This document shows, in pieces, positions 36,962 through 45,146 of a stretch of 64,000 bases of DNA. The translations under genes were made by a program, and so were the position numbers. Source of the DNA: Parerythrobacter_A sp963761775 (lineage in GTDB: Bacteria > Pseudomonadota > Alphaproteobacteria > Sphingomonadales > Sphingomonadaceae); assembly GCA_963761775.1 (NCBI GenBank), contig CAVXIF010000012.1:248001-312000 (forward strand), written 5' to 3'. Every line of letters begins with the position of its first letter. The stretch's first letter is position 1. A model generated the notes under the pieces. That model was given only the letters and a program-made list of their open reading frames with translations. It made no database searches and was not told the DNA's origin.

Positions 36962-38719
36962 TTAATTTTCAGTAAATTGCGCCACAGGCTTTTGGGCGTG
37001 CAGGCAATTCCGGTTGCGCAAATCGGCAGCCAGCGCAGCGAACCTCTCGTCCGTTTGCCCGGTAATCTCCGGATGGAAACCGCTAGCGACAAATTGCGGT
37101 GCGCCGACGGTGGCGACCGTGCCCGTGCTGCACAGCTGCGCCAGCATCGCATCGTCCAGTTCGTGACTGGCAAGCAGAACCGGGCGATTGGACAGGTCGG
37201 GCCGGTTGCGCACGCTGTCGATGGCGGCCTTTGTCGTGTCGGTGTCGACGATCACAAAATCCGCATCCAGCGCGGCTATGCTCTGGTGCAGCGCCGCATA
37301 GGGGCGAACATAGCTGCTGGCAGACCACAGCAGGAACGGCAGCACCACCAGCGCGGTCATCGCTCCGAGGATAACCGTGCTGCTCCTCGCCACAGCCGCA
37401 TCGCGCGCCGCCCAGCGGGCATAGCCATAGCCTGCCAGCAGCGCGAGGCTGCCGAGCTGCGTATGCAGGTAGCGATAGCCCCAGCCGTGGCCCTGGTATG
37501 GCAGCAGCACGAACATCGCCACCACCGTCAGCACGACGCCGACGGCAAGCGGCAGCGCGATGCCGCGATTGTGACGGATATCGGGCCACGCCATCACGGC
37601 AAGCGGCAGGATGAACAGGGGCGTCCAGGCGATCAGCCGCATCAGGTTGAGCAGCATCAGCGTGAAGCCGCCCTCTCCGCGATCGGTGAACAGCGGTATC
37701 ACCCGGTCTGTCACGAACCCCATCGGCCCGCCGGTCTGGCCCTGCCCCTGCACCGCCGCGATGCCGGACTGCTCCAGCACCAGCGCCGGATATGTCACCC
37801 AGAACAGCAGCGCCGCGCCGTAAACCAGCGCATAGGCGGCGAAGGTGCGCCATTTGCGCTGCTGCACCAGCGTCAGGATGAACGGTCCGGCGAAGAGCGG
37901 ATGGAAAACCACCTGGTGCAGCCCCATCGCCCACGCACCCAGCGCCATCGCAAGCGCATGCTGCCACCACCGTCCGCGCAGGAACAGCGCCAGCCAGACC
38001 AGCCCCAGCGCCAGATGCGCCGTCATCGCATAGGTCGTCATGGCGGTAACCAGCACCTGTGCCGACAGGACATAACCCGCCAGTACGACCCATATCGCGG
38101 CGGGCACGTCGGCAAACATCCGCCGCGCGATATCGTGCAGCGCGACCAGCCCGATGCCCGTCAGCAGCGGGTTCATCAGCGCCGGATCGGCAATGGCGGA
38201 AAAAGCCGCGCGCATCGCGGCATTGCCTGGAAGATAGCTCGATACCAGCAGCGCGTCGCCCGGCACCTCCAGCAGGAACGCCGGCACCAAAGCCGTCGCA
38301 AACGGCCGCCATGCCATCGCCAGCGGTTCGGCCAACCGGCCCGTTGCGTAGATCGCCGCATCGAACACCACCATGTGCTCGTCCCGCGTAAGGGGATAGT
38401 CGTGCATCAGCGCATAGGTGCCAGCCCAAAGCGCCAGCGTCAGGGCGATGCCAGCCGTTGCAACCAACCACGGTGACGGTGCGGACACGGCGCGCCGGTT
38501 TTCCAGCCAGCCAACCCTCGGCATCCGCAAAACCAGCCCGATCAGCAGAAGCGCCAGCAGCACGGCGACCCAGGCATCCTGCGTGCGGAAATAACCGGTC
38601 GCGACGGGGTGTCCGCGATATAATAACAGAAGACCGCAAATCACCGCCAGACCAACCGCGATAGCGCGAAAAACGCCGCGATGTTCTGCGTGTGCCGCTG
38701 CCATCGTCCGCTCCGTCAT
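36962..38719 (-). CDS. Multi-spanning GT-C-like membrane protein
   Basis: 585 residues with about eleven membrane helices and a C-terminal soluble domain of about 110 residues. After the second helix group the loop DYPLTRDEHMVVFDAAIY carries a DE pair like the catalytic loop of GT-C glycosyltransferases (ArnT/PMT fold). It would transfer a sugar from a polyprenyl-phosphate donor on the periplasmic side, matching the GT2/GtrA pair on the other strand. The ATG at 38719 was chosen because in-frame codons further upstream run into the tRNA-Ser gene. The acceptor is unknown. Confidence 0.7.
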   Translation of the reverse strand: MTERTMAAAHAEHRGVFRAIAVGLAVICGLLLLYRGHPVATGYFRTQDAWVAVLLALLLIGLVLRMPRVGWLENRRAVSAPSPWLVATAGIALTLALWAGTYALMHDYPLTRDEHMVVFDAAIYATGRLAEPLAMAWRPFATALVPAFLLEVPGDALLVSSYLPGNAAMRAAFSAIADPALMNPLLTGIGLVALHDIARRMFADVPAAIWVVLAGYVLSAQVLVTAMTTYAMTAHLALGLVWLALFLRGRWWQHALAMALGAWAMGLHQVVFHPLFAGPFILTLVQQRKWRTFAAYALVYGAALLFWVTYPALVLEQSGIAAVQGQGQTGGPMGFVTDRVIPLFTDRGEGGFTLMLLNLMRLIAWTPLFILPLAVMAWPDIRHNRGIALPLAVGVVLTVVAMFVLLPYQGHGWGYRYLHTQLGSLALLAGYGYARWAARDAAVARSSTVILGAMTALVVLPFLLWSASSYVRPYAALHQSIAALDADFVIVDTDTTKAAIDSVRNRPDLSNRPVLLASHELDDAMLAQLCSTGTVATVGAPQFVASGFHPEITGQTDERFAALAADLRNRNCLHAQKPVAQFTEN

Positions 38720-38778
38720 GCCCCGGTAGTCTGCCTGTACGAGTGGAAGGGCGGTGGGCGCCCGCGACGGCAGGTAAC

Positions 38779-38868
38779 TGGCGGAGACGGTGGGATTCGA
38801 ACCCACGAAAGAGTTGCCCCTTTACACACTTTCCAGGCGTGCGCCTTCGACCACTCGGCCACGTCTCC
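38779..38868 (-). tRNA. tRNA-Ser(GGA)
   Basis: The minus strand folds to a class II tRNA. The acceptor stem is GGAGACG/CGTCTCC with discriminator G and an encoded CCA (38779-38781). The D-arm is TGGCCGAGTGG, and the anticodon is GGA at 38832-38834. A long variable arm (GGGGCAACTCTTTC region) and the T-arm GTGGGTTCGAATCCCAC complete it. The long variable arm identifies serine. Confidence 0.97.
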
Positions 38869-39007
38869 GCATTTTTCCGTTGCCGGAAGGGTTGCGCCAG
38901 TAGCGGTGCGTTGCAACCGACGCAAGGCGTGCAACTCTTAGTCTGCGCTACCGCTTCGCTACTTGAGCGCGTCGGCTGCTGCAATCCCATTGCGCACACT
39001 CACGTTC

Positions 39008-39436
39008 ATGGCCAACATGGCGCGCATGACCCGGAAATTCGGCATCGCCTGCACCGCCAACGAGATGGAAGCGATGGCGCGGCGCACGCTGGCGCGTCTG
39101 CCCGAGGCGTTCCGCGAACAGATGCCCGACATCGTGTTCGCCGTGGAGGACTTCGCCACGCCGGAAGTGCTCGCCGATCTCGGCATCGACCACCCGTTCG
39201 CGCTGACCGGATTGTACGAGGGCGAACCGTTGACCGAACGCAGCATCGAGCACTCCGGGCGCATGCCGCCCCGCGTCTTCCTCTATCGCCGCCCCATCCT
39301 GGACGAATGGGCCGAACGCGGTGACGAGACGCTGGAGCACCTCGTGGCGCACGTCGTCATCCACGAGATCGGGCACCATTTCGGCCTGTCGGACGACGAC
39401 ATGCACACGCTGGAGGAACAGGCGGCGGATGGATAA
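39008..39436 (+). CDS. Zincin-like metallopeptidase family protein
   Basis: 142 residues. The metal site is HEIGHHFGLSDDD with His119, Glu120 and His123, the pattern of the small bacterial zincin-like family (TTHA0227 type, PF06262). MPDIVFAVEDFA and LTGLYEGEPLTERS are also family-like. The ATG at 39008 is one of several close ATGs; 39017 and 39026 are alternatives. The function of the family is not well defined, and proteolysis has rarely been shown. It stands alone between the tRNA and the cyclophilin gene, separated from the latter by a REP-like repeat. Confidence 0.85.
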   Translation: MANMARMTRKFGIACTANEMEAMARRTLARLPEAFREQMPDIVFAVEDFATPEVLADLGIDHPFALTGLYEGEPLTERSIEHSGRMPPRVFLYRRPILDEWAERGDETLEHLVAHVVIHEIGHHFGLSDDDMHTLEEQAADG

Positions 39437-39439
39437 CGA

Positions 39440-39568
39440 CGTTCGTCCTGAGCTTGTCGAAGGACCGTATTGTCTTTTGGCGCAACCTGCCAAGCGAAGA
39501 GCAGCCCCCTTCGACTGCCTGCTTGCACCAGTCGTTCGGGACAGGCTTCGACAAGCTCAGGGTGAGCG
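39440..39568. repeat. REP-like inverted repeat pair
   Basis: CTGAGCTTGTCGAAG (39448-39462) and CTTCGACAAGCTCAG (39546-39560) are exact inverted 15-mers inside longer imperfect arms (39440-39467 and 39531-39568), 83 bases apart. The same GTCCTGAGCTTGTCGAAGGA core is a familiar dispersed palindromic element of sphingomonads and relatives. It lies between two plus-strand genes and may form a large hairpin in the transcript. It overlaps no gene. Confidence 0.75.
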
Positions 39569-39611
39569 GATCGGGTTTGATAACGCCGCAAATGCTGGCA
39601 AACAGGACGCC

Positions 39612-40910
39612 ATGAAATACCTTATTGCCGCCACCGCCGCACTTGCCCTCGCCCTGCCCGCTGCGGCGCAAGAGGCACCGGAAGGCGCACCCAGCCCCAA
39701 CGAAATCGTCGCCGGTGCGCCGCAATCCGAATGGGTCGCGATCGCACCCGACGACCTGCTGGTGATGACCCTGGCCCCCGACCGCGACCCCGGATCACCG
39801 TCCGGGGCAGGCGGCAATGCGCGCCAGGTGGTCATCCAGCTGATGCCCCCGCCCTTCTCGCAAGGCTGGGTCGAGAACATCCGCACCCTTGCCCGCGCCG
39901 GGTGGTACGACGGCACGAGCATCAATCGCGTTCAGGACAATTACGTCGTCCAGTGGGGCGATCCCGATGGCGAGGACGCGGGACGCGCGAAGCCGTTGCC
40001 AGGTGGGCTGCGAGTTATGGGGGCGGATGGGTATCACGTGACGGGCGACGTTTTGGCAGACGCAGACAGTGAGATCGTAGAAATCGATTTGACAGACGCC
40101 GAAAGCACGACACCCCGCGAGGCCGAGATTGCCGCCGCTTTCAACAACGCAAATAGCGTTTTCGCAGACCCAGAGGCATCCGAAAGCGATCACGATCAAG
40201 CGATCCTAGCGATCTTGAAGGCTTCTGGACTGACACCTTCATCAGGAATGAGCCGCAGCGAAGAACTTGCAATGCTTTCGATCAACGCGACGCAAACGAA
40301 CCGAGCTCCCGAAGGTTGGCACCAGCGCGATAGTTATGCCCCTTGGGTAGAAATATGGCGAGGGTGGCCGCTTGCGAATGGGGGCCGGGACGTTTGGACA
40401 GATATTGATGGAAAAACGCTTCCTGCCCCCACCGTACCGCGCCACGAAGCTTACGGTTTGGGGTATTTCCATGAGGTCCAAGACAACACTTTCTGGCCCG
40501 TCCACTGCTACGGCATGGTCGGCGTCGGGCGCGGGTATCCGCCCGATACCGGTTCCGGCGCGGAGCTTTACACCGTCATTGGCCATGCGCCGCGCCATCT
40601 CGATCGCAACATCGCGCTGGTCGGGCGGGTGATCGAGGGGATCGAGCATCTCTCCAGCCTGCCGCGCGGCACAGGCGATCTGGGCTTCTACGAAACCGCC
40701 GAGGAGCGGGTGACGATCGAGAGCATCCGCACGGGCACCGAAGCCGGGGTCGCCCCGTTCGAATATCTTTCGACCGAGAGCGCAACCTTCGCCCGCTACG
40801 CCGAAGCGCGCGCCAACCGTCGCGATCCGTTCTTCATCGTGCCCGCTGGCGGCGCGGATATCTGCAATATCCCGGTCCCGGTGAGGCGGGTGGAGGTTCC
40901 TGCGCAGTAA
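39612..40910 (+). CDS. Exported cyclophilin-type peptidyl-prolyl isomerase with insertion
   Basis: 432 residues with a signal peptide (ALALPAAAQ). The cyclophilin core is split. WVENIRTLARAGWYDGTSIN and VVQWGDPDGEDAGRAKPLP come before, and WPVHCYGMVGVGRGYPPDTG, ELYTVIGHAPRHLDRN and VGRVIEGIEHLSSLPRGTG come after. Relatives I know of have roughly 55 residues between these parts. Here there are about 150 (residues 140-290), with an Asp/Glu/Ser-rich stretch and lower GC than the flanks. It catalyses proline isomerisation of periplasmic proteins. The insertion may add a substrate-binding domain. The ATG at 39612 follows AGGACGCC. Confidence 0.82.
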   Translation: MKYLIAATAALALALPAAAQEAPEGAPSPNEIVAGAPQSEWVAIAPDDLLVMTLAPDRDPGSPSGAGGNARQVVIQLMPPPFSQGWVENIRTLARAGWYDGTSINRVQDNYVVQWGDPDGEDAGRAKPLPGGLRVMGADGYHVTGDVLADADSEIVEIDLTDAESTTPREAEIAAAFNNANSVFADPEASESDHDQAILAILKASGLTPSSGMSRSEELAMLSINATQTNRAPEGWHQRDSYAPWVEIWRGWPLANGGRDVWTDIDGKTLPAPTVPRHEAYGLGYFHEVQDNTFWPVHCYGMVGVGRGYPPDTGSGAELYTVIGHAPRHLDRNIALVGRVIEGIEHLSSLPRGTGDLGFYETAEERVTIESIRTGTEAGVAPFEYLSTESATFARYAEARANRRDPFFIVPAGGADICNIPVPVRRVEVPAQ

Positions 40911-40962
40911 GCAGGACGGGGCGGCGATCCGTCCTGGCGGGCTTAGCAAGTGAGCGGCGAAG

Positions 40963-41223
40963 AAGTGTTTTCGCGCAGAGGCGCAGAGGACGCGGAGGGT
41001 CTGCGCCGCAGGCATTCACGAGACTTCCGATTGCATCGTGCTCGATGGTAAAAGTTCCAAAGCGGCTTTGCCGCAAGCGCGTTCCTCTTCGTGTCTTCGT
41101 GTGAACCAAGTCGCGCTGCACCTGACACAAAACGCAACACTCTCCGCGCCTCTGCGCCTCGGCGAGCGCCCCTTACCTTCTTCCGGAACCGCCCTGGATC
41201 GCCGCGCTACGCTCGAGATGACG
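40963..41223 (+). repeat. 261-bp dispersed repeat, copy 1
   Basis: It begins AAGTGTTTTCGCGCAGAGGC and ends with GCGCTACGCTCGAGATGACG. It shares with copy 2 the blocks GTCTGCGCCGCAGGC, TTGCATCGTG, AAAGCGGCTT-GCCGCA, CGTGTCTTCGTGTGAACCAA, CCTGACACAAA and CTCTGCGC, in the same order and over the same total length. There is no inverted terminus and no transposase, so it is not an insertion sequence. The final 30 bases form the short GCTACGCTCG element seen widely in alphaproteobacteria. Confidence 0.75.
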
Positions 41224-41303
41224 AGTAATCGCTCGACACAAGGTGCACCCCCTCCCCGTCTCCCTTCCCTCCGCGTCTCTGCGAGAAACTCTTCCCTTCC
41301 CCC

Positions 41304-41761
41304 TTGACATTGCGAACCATATCGGTTAGTGGCGCAGTCGTTCGGGAGGCGGGCGTAGTCTAGAGCGTCCTCCTCCTTCGCTCGCCATTCGGTCGGCGAT
41401 CGACGGGCGACGCGGTCGGGCGGACGGGGCGAGGATATCCATGCGGGAGCGGGCCTACCCGTCGCGCCGGTATCGACAGCCGGTCCACCCTGACGTGCGA
41501 CGTTACATTTCCGGATGTGTCGCGGGACCATTCACCCGCGCGGATCGCGACAGGGGCCCACAATGCGTAATGGCGAGCCCACCCCGTCGCTGCCGGCCGG
41601 AAGACGTCGAGCCGGGGGCTTGCCCCTCCGGCGTGCTTGAACCGGGTCGAGCCGTATCGCGCTGCGCCTGCCTTGCGCTTGCGCAGCCTCCCGTTCCGGG
41701 AAGATGCCATGATACGGCCATTCGCCTGACCCCGCTTGCGTCACGCAGCACGGGGCCTTTT
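41304..41761 (+). ncRNA. Candidate structured RNA, unidentified
   Basis: TTGACA (41304-41309) with a weak -10 near 41327 could start a transcript that ends at a hairpin (CCCCG 41730-41734, CGGGG 41751-41755, inner TGCGT/ACGCA) followed by TTTT (41758-41761). In between, many inverted repeats suggest a folded RNA. GCCGTATC and GATACGGC enclose two further hairpins (GCTGCGC/GCGCAGC and CCCG/CGGG). CCGGGGG pairs with CCCTCCGG, ACGT flanks GCG, ACAT flanks TTCCGG, and GATATC pairs with GGTATC. It lacks the conserved sequences of RNase P RNA and of tmRNA. Strand and identity are uncertain. Confidence 0.4.
41730..41761 (+). terminator. Rho-independent terminator-like hairpin
   Basis: CCCCG pairs with CGGGG, with an inner TGCGT/ACGCA stem and a small loop, followed by CCTTTT. 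This is a reasonable intrinsic terminator for plus-strand transcription and would end the candidate RNA. Confidence 0.5.
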
Positions 41762-41903
41762 GGCAGCCGGACGCCGCTCCTGCGGCGGATATCCCGTGCC
41801 ACCGCACGACATCCGCCCGACCGCGCGAATATTACGTGTTTCCAAGGCGGTATAGTCCGGGTTCGCCGCCGGATGGGCTCGTGTGCGCGCTCCTCCTCCC
41901 GAC

Positions 41904-41925
41904 ATTGCGAGCGTAGCGAAGCAAT
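41904..41925. repeat. Short palindromic dispersed element
   Basis: ATTGCGAGCGTAGCGAAGCAAT is an imperfect palindrome. It is the inverted counterpart of the TTGCCACGCTACGCTCGCAA ends of the 261-bp repeats. Another degenerate copy lies at 42284-42310. The element type is common between genes in this bacterial group. Confidence 0.6.
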
Positions 41926-41954
41926 CCAGAGCGTTGCGTTCCTGGCAAAGATTA

Positions 41955-42215
41955 AAGTGTTTCGCTCGCAGAGGCGCAGAGGCGCGGAGGGGTCTGCGCC
42001 GCAGGCCTTTTCGAAACCTTCGATTGCATCGTGCGCCGGGATGCAAATTTAAAAGCGGCTTCGCCGCAGGCGATTCCTTCTTCGTATCTTCGTGTCTTCG
42101 TGTGAACCAAGTCGCGCTACACCTGACACAAAGCGCAACCCCCTCCGCGCCCCTGCGCCTCTGCGAGCGTTTCAAACTTCCGACCCTGGATTGCCACGCT
42201 ACGCTCGCAATGACG
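41955..42215 (+). repeat. 261-bp dispersed repeat, copy 2
   Basis: Same orientation, order of blocks and length as copy 1. It differs by scattered substitutions and small compensating indels (for example a longer AT-rich ATGCAAATTTAAAAGCGGCTT centre). It ends TTGCCACGCTACGCTCGCAA plus TGACG. The divergence suggests an old duplication or independent insertion of a dispersed family rather than a recent tandem event. Confidence 0.75.
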
Positions 42216-42333
42216 AAGGAAGGGCGCAAATCGCTGTTCTTCTCTGCGTCCTCTGCGCCTCTGCGCGAACCATTTACGTTCTGCATTGTCGCGCTACGCT
42301 TGCAATGACGGGAAAGGTCGAGGCACAAGGCCG

Positions 42334-44436
42334 CTACACCCGTTCCGCCTGCGCCACCGGGTCGCTGGCGCGCAGGGCGCTGAGGATGCGGGTGAGGTGG
42401 GCAAGGTCCTGCACTTCGAGGTCGATCTCGTACACGCCGAAGGGCGGCTCCACCTGGCTCAGTTCCAGCGCGCGGATGTTCGCCATGTTCTGCGCGAAGA
42501 TCGCCGCCATCTCGGCCAGCGCGCCGGGCCGGTCGTACAGCGTGGCGCGCATCCGCCCGACCGCGCCCTTGGACTTGCTGCCCCAGCTCAGGTCCAGCCA
42601 GTCGGCGTCGATCCCGGTCGCCAGCGCAAGGCAGTCGACCGTGTGCACCTCCACCGCCTCGCCCGTCTTGCGCAGACCGACGATGCGGTCGCCCGGCACC
42701 GGGCGGCAACAATCCGCCAGCGTGAAACCCACGCCCGGCGTCAGCCCGCGAATGCTGATCGCGCGCTCCTGCTTGTTCCAGTCTTCCTCCGTCATCATGT
42801 CCGCCGTGCAACCCGGCACCAGCGCTTCCATGACCTCGCGGTTCTCGATCCGCGCCGCGCCGATGGCGTACATCAGCGCTTCTTCGTCCGCCATGTCCAG
42901 CCGCTTCACCGCCTCGCGCAGCGCCTTCTTGCCGATCTTGGCGGGTACGCGCAACGCGATATCGTCGAACAGCTTGGCCCCGATTTCGGCGATCTCGGCG
43001 CGTTCCTTCAGCCGCACCGCGCGCCGGATGCCCGCGCGCGCCTTGCCCGTCACCACGAAGCCGAGCCAGCCCATCTGCGGCTCTGCCTCGTCCGACTTGA
43101 TGATTTCCACCACGTCGCCATTCGCCAGCTGGGTGCGCAGCGGCATGTGCCGCCCGTTGATCTTGGCGCCCACGGTCTGCCCGCCCAGGTCGGTATGGAC
43201 GGCAAAGGCGAAGTCCACCGCCGTGGATCCCTTGGGCAGCTGGAACAGCGCGCCCTTGGGTGTGAAGGCGAAGATGCGGTCCTGGTATATCGCCATCCGG
43301 GTATGCTCCAGCAGCTCCTCGGCATCGTGGCTGGCATCGACGATCTCGATGAGGTCGCGCAGCCAGCCGACCTGTCCGTCGGGCCGCTCGCCCTGCTTGT
43401 AGGCCCAGTGCGCGGCGAGGCCGAATTCGTTGCGCTGGTTCATGTCGGCGGTGCGGATCTGCACTTCGACCCGCATCGAATTTTCATAGATCAGCGAGGT
43501 GTGGAGCGAGCGGTAGCCATTGGTCTTGGGCGTCGAGAGGTAGTCCTTGAAGCGGCCGGGAATGAACTGCCACGCGCGGTGCAGCACACCCAGCGCGGCA
43601 TAGCAGTCGGCTTCGCTGTCGGTGATGACGCGGAAGGCCATGATGTCGCTGACCTGTTCGAACGGCAGGTGGCGCTCCGCCATCTTGCGCCAGATGGAAT
43701 AGGGGTGTTTCTCGCGCCCCGTCACCTCGACGCGCAGCCCCGCCTCGGCCAGCGACTGCTTGATGGAGAGCGCGATGGCATCGACTTCCCCGCCACCGCT
43801 TTCCCTATCTCCGGCCCTGATCTGTTCCAGCCGACCGGAGATGGTGGCGAAGGCTTCGGGCTCCAGCTGTTCGAAGGCGAGCAACTGCATCTCGCGCATA
43901 TATTCGTACATGCCCACCCGCTCCGCCAGCGGGGCGTAGATATCCATCGTCTCGCGCGCGATGCGGCGGCGCTTGTCCGGGTTGGCGATGAAATGCAGCG
44001 TGCGCATATTGTGCAGCCGGTCCGCCAGCTTGACCAGCAGCACGCGAATATCCTCGCTCATCGCCAGCAGGAACTTGCGCAAGTTCTCCGCCGCACGCTC
44101 GTCTTCGGGCATGGTCTCGATCTTGCTCAGCTTGGTGACGCCATCCACCAGCCGCGCGACTTCGGGGCCGAAATTGGCCTCGATATCCTCGATGGTCGCC
44201 AGCGTATCCTCCACCGTATCGTGAAGCAGCGCGGTCATGATGGTTTCCTGATCCAGCTTCAGGTCGGTCATCAGCCCGGCGACTTCGACCGGGTGGCTGA
44301 AATACGGATCGCCGCTGGCGCGTTTCTGGCTGCCGTGCTTCTGCACGGTATAGACATAGGCGCGATTGAGCGCCTCCGCGTCGGCATCGGGGTCGTAGGC
44401 CTGGACCCGTTCTACAAGTTCATATTGCCGCAGCAT
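42334..44436 (-). CDS. rel: Bifunctional (p)ppGpp synthetase/hydrolase, Rel/SpoT family
   Basis: 700 residues. The HD hydrolase domain has SHPVEVAGL and the HD pair at 72-73 in LLHDTVEDT, both needed for ppGpp breakdown. The synthetase domain has KHPYSIWRKM, YLSTPKTNGYRSLHT and VEVQIRTADM. TGS (FAFTPKGALFQLPKGSTAVDFAF region), zinc-finger-like and C-terminal ACT (YDRPGALAEMAAIF) domains follow. It sets the stringent-response alarmone level. It is the single Rel enzyme typical of alphaproteobacteria. The start MLRQYELVERV at 44436 is preferred to 44475 because family members begin there. Confidence 0.95.
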   Translation of the reverse strand: MLRQYELVERVQAYDPDADAEALNRAYVYTVQKHGSQKRASGDPYFSHPVEVAGLMTDLKLDQETIMTALLHDTVEDTLATIEDIEANFGPEVARLVDGVTKLSKIETMPEDERAAENLRKFLLAMSEDIRVLLVKLADRLHNMRTLHFIANPDKRRRIARETMDIYAPLAERVGMYEYMREMQLLAFEQLEPEAFATISGRLEQIRAGDRESGGGEVDAIALSIKQSLAEAGLRVEVTGREKHPYSIWRKMAERHLPFEQVSDIMAFRVITDSEADCYAALGVLHRAWQFIPGRFKDYLSTPKTNGYRSLHTSLIYENSMRVEVQIRTADMNQRNEFGLAAHWAYKQGERPDGQVGWLRDLIEIVDASHDAEELLEHTRMAIYQDRIFAFTPKGALFQLPKGSTAVDFAFAVHTDLGGQTVGAKINGRHMPLRTQLANGDVVEIIKSDEAEPQMGWLGFVVTGKARAGIRRAVRLKERAEIAEIGAKLFDDIALRVPAKIGKKALREAVKRLDMADEEALMYAIGAARIENREVMEALVPGCTADMMTEEDWNKQERAISIRGLTPGVGFTLADCCRPVPGDRIVGLRKTGEAVEVHTVDCLALATGIDADWLDLSWGSKSKGAVGRMRATLYDRPGALAEMAAIFAQNMANIRALELSQVEPPFGVYEIDLEVQDLAHLTRILSALRASDPVAQAERV

Positions 44437-44568
44437 TGCATCCGCGAATGTGCGCGGCGCGGGGCGCGGGGGCAAGAGGAAAGGTGCGATGGGGTCATGC
44501 GGCGCACCACGCGTTCCCGTAACCTATGTCGTCAAGACTACGCGACGTGGCGCGCGTAGGAACATGGC

Positions 44569-45114
44569 ATGGAACGCGAGTTTTCCCTGTTCGAAACCAG
44601 TTTCCCGCAACTGGCGGAAGTGGCGCTGACGGCGGTGCTGGCCTATTTCGCCATCATTCTGATCGTGCGCGTGAACGGGTCGCGCACGACGGCGGAACTC
44701 AACAGTTTCGACTGGATCATCAACGTGATGATCGGCAGCCTGGCGGCCAGCGGGGTCGTTCTGGAAGCGGTGTCGCTACTCGATGCCCTGCTGGCGATCG
44801 TGGTGCTGACCGGGCTGCAATTCGCACTGACATGGCTGACGCAGCGATACGAGGTGGCCAACAATATCGTGAAGGCGCAACCGGTTCTCCTGTCGCACAA
44901 GGGTGAGTACCTGGAAGACGCCATGCGCGAGACGCGGGTGTCGGAGGACGAAATCATGACCGTCCTGCGCGAAAACGGCATGACCTCGCTGGCGGACGCA
45001 AACTGGGTCATCCTTGAAACCAACGGCCAGCTGAGCGTCATCCCCGCGAATGCCGCGCAATCCGTTGACGCGGTGGATACGTTGCGTCGGGTAAAGAAGC
45101 CCGACCTCGAATAG
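44569..45114 (+). CDS. DUF421 (YetF-like) membrane protein
   Basis: 181 residues. Three membrane helices (about residues 15-80) with RVNGSRTTAELNSFDWIINV, the DUF421 signature, are followed by a soluble domain with QPVLLSHKGEYLEDAMRETR and ENGMTSLADANWVILETNGQ. YetF-type proteins have no firmly known role; some are involved in spore or envelope properties in Bacillus. The gene is divergent from rel, with about 130 bases between them. Confidence 0.85.
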   Translation: MEREFSLFETSFPQLAEVALTAVLAYFAIILIVRVNGSRTTAELNSFDWIINVMIGSLAASGVVLEAVSLLDALLAIVVLTGLQFALTWLTQRYEVANNIVKAQPVLLSHKGEYLEDAMRETRVSEDEIMTVLRENGMTSLADANWVILETNGQLSVIPANAAQSVDAVDTLRRVKKPDLE

Positions 45115-45146
45115 CAGCGGACCTCAAGTGCTGGCCGAACGACGAT

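Larger units (their letters stand above)
40911..42333. other. 1.4-kb region without supported protein genes
   Basis: It lies between the cyclophilin gene and rel. Open frames exist on both strands but overlap one another, change composition in the middle and cross the repeats, so none is supported. The content is two copies of a 261-bp repeat (40963-41223 and 41955-42215), several shorter repeat fragments (41904-41925, 42284-42310, and CTCTGCG-rich stretches), and between them a hairpin-rich segment with promoter-like and terminator-like ends (41304-41761). Confidence 0.6.

Noticed and set aside
41304..41761. RNase P RNA or tmRNA
   Set aside because: The GAAAGTCC-type and ACAGAA-type blocks of RNase P RNA and a tag-peptide frame of tmRNA are not present on either strand.
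41441..42052. 203-residue plus-strand protein in the repeat region
   Set aside because: The frame crosses a terminator-like hairpin and a dispersed repeat, is Arg/Ser-rich and has no ribosome site.
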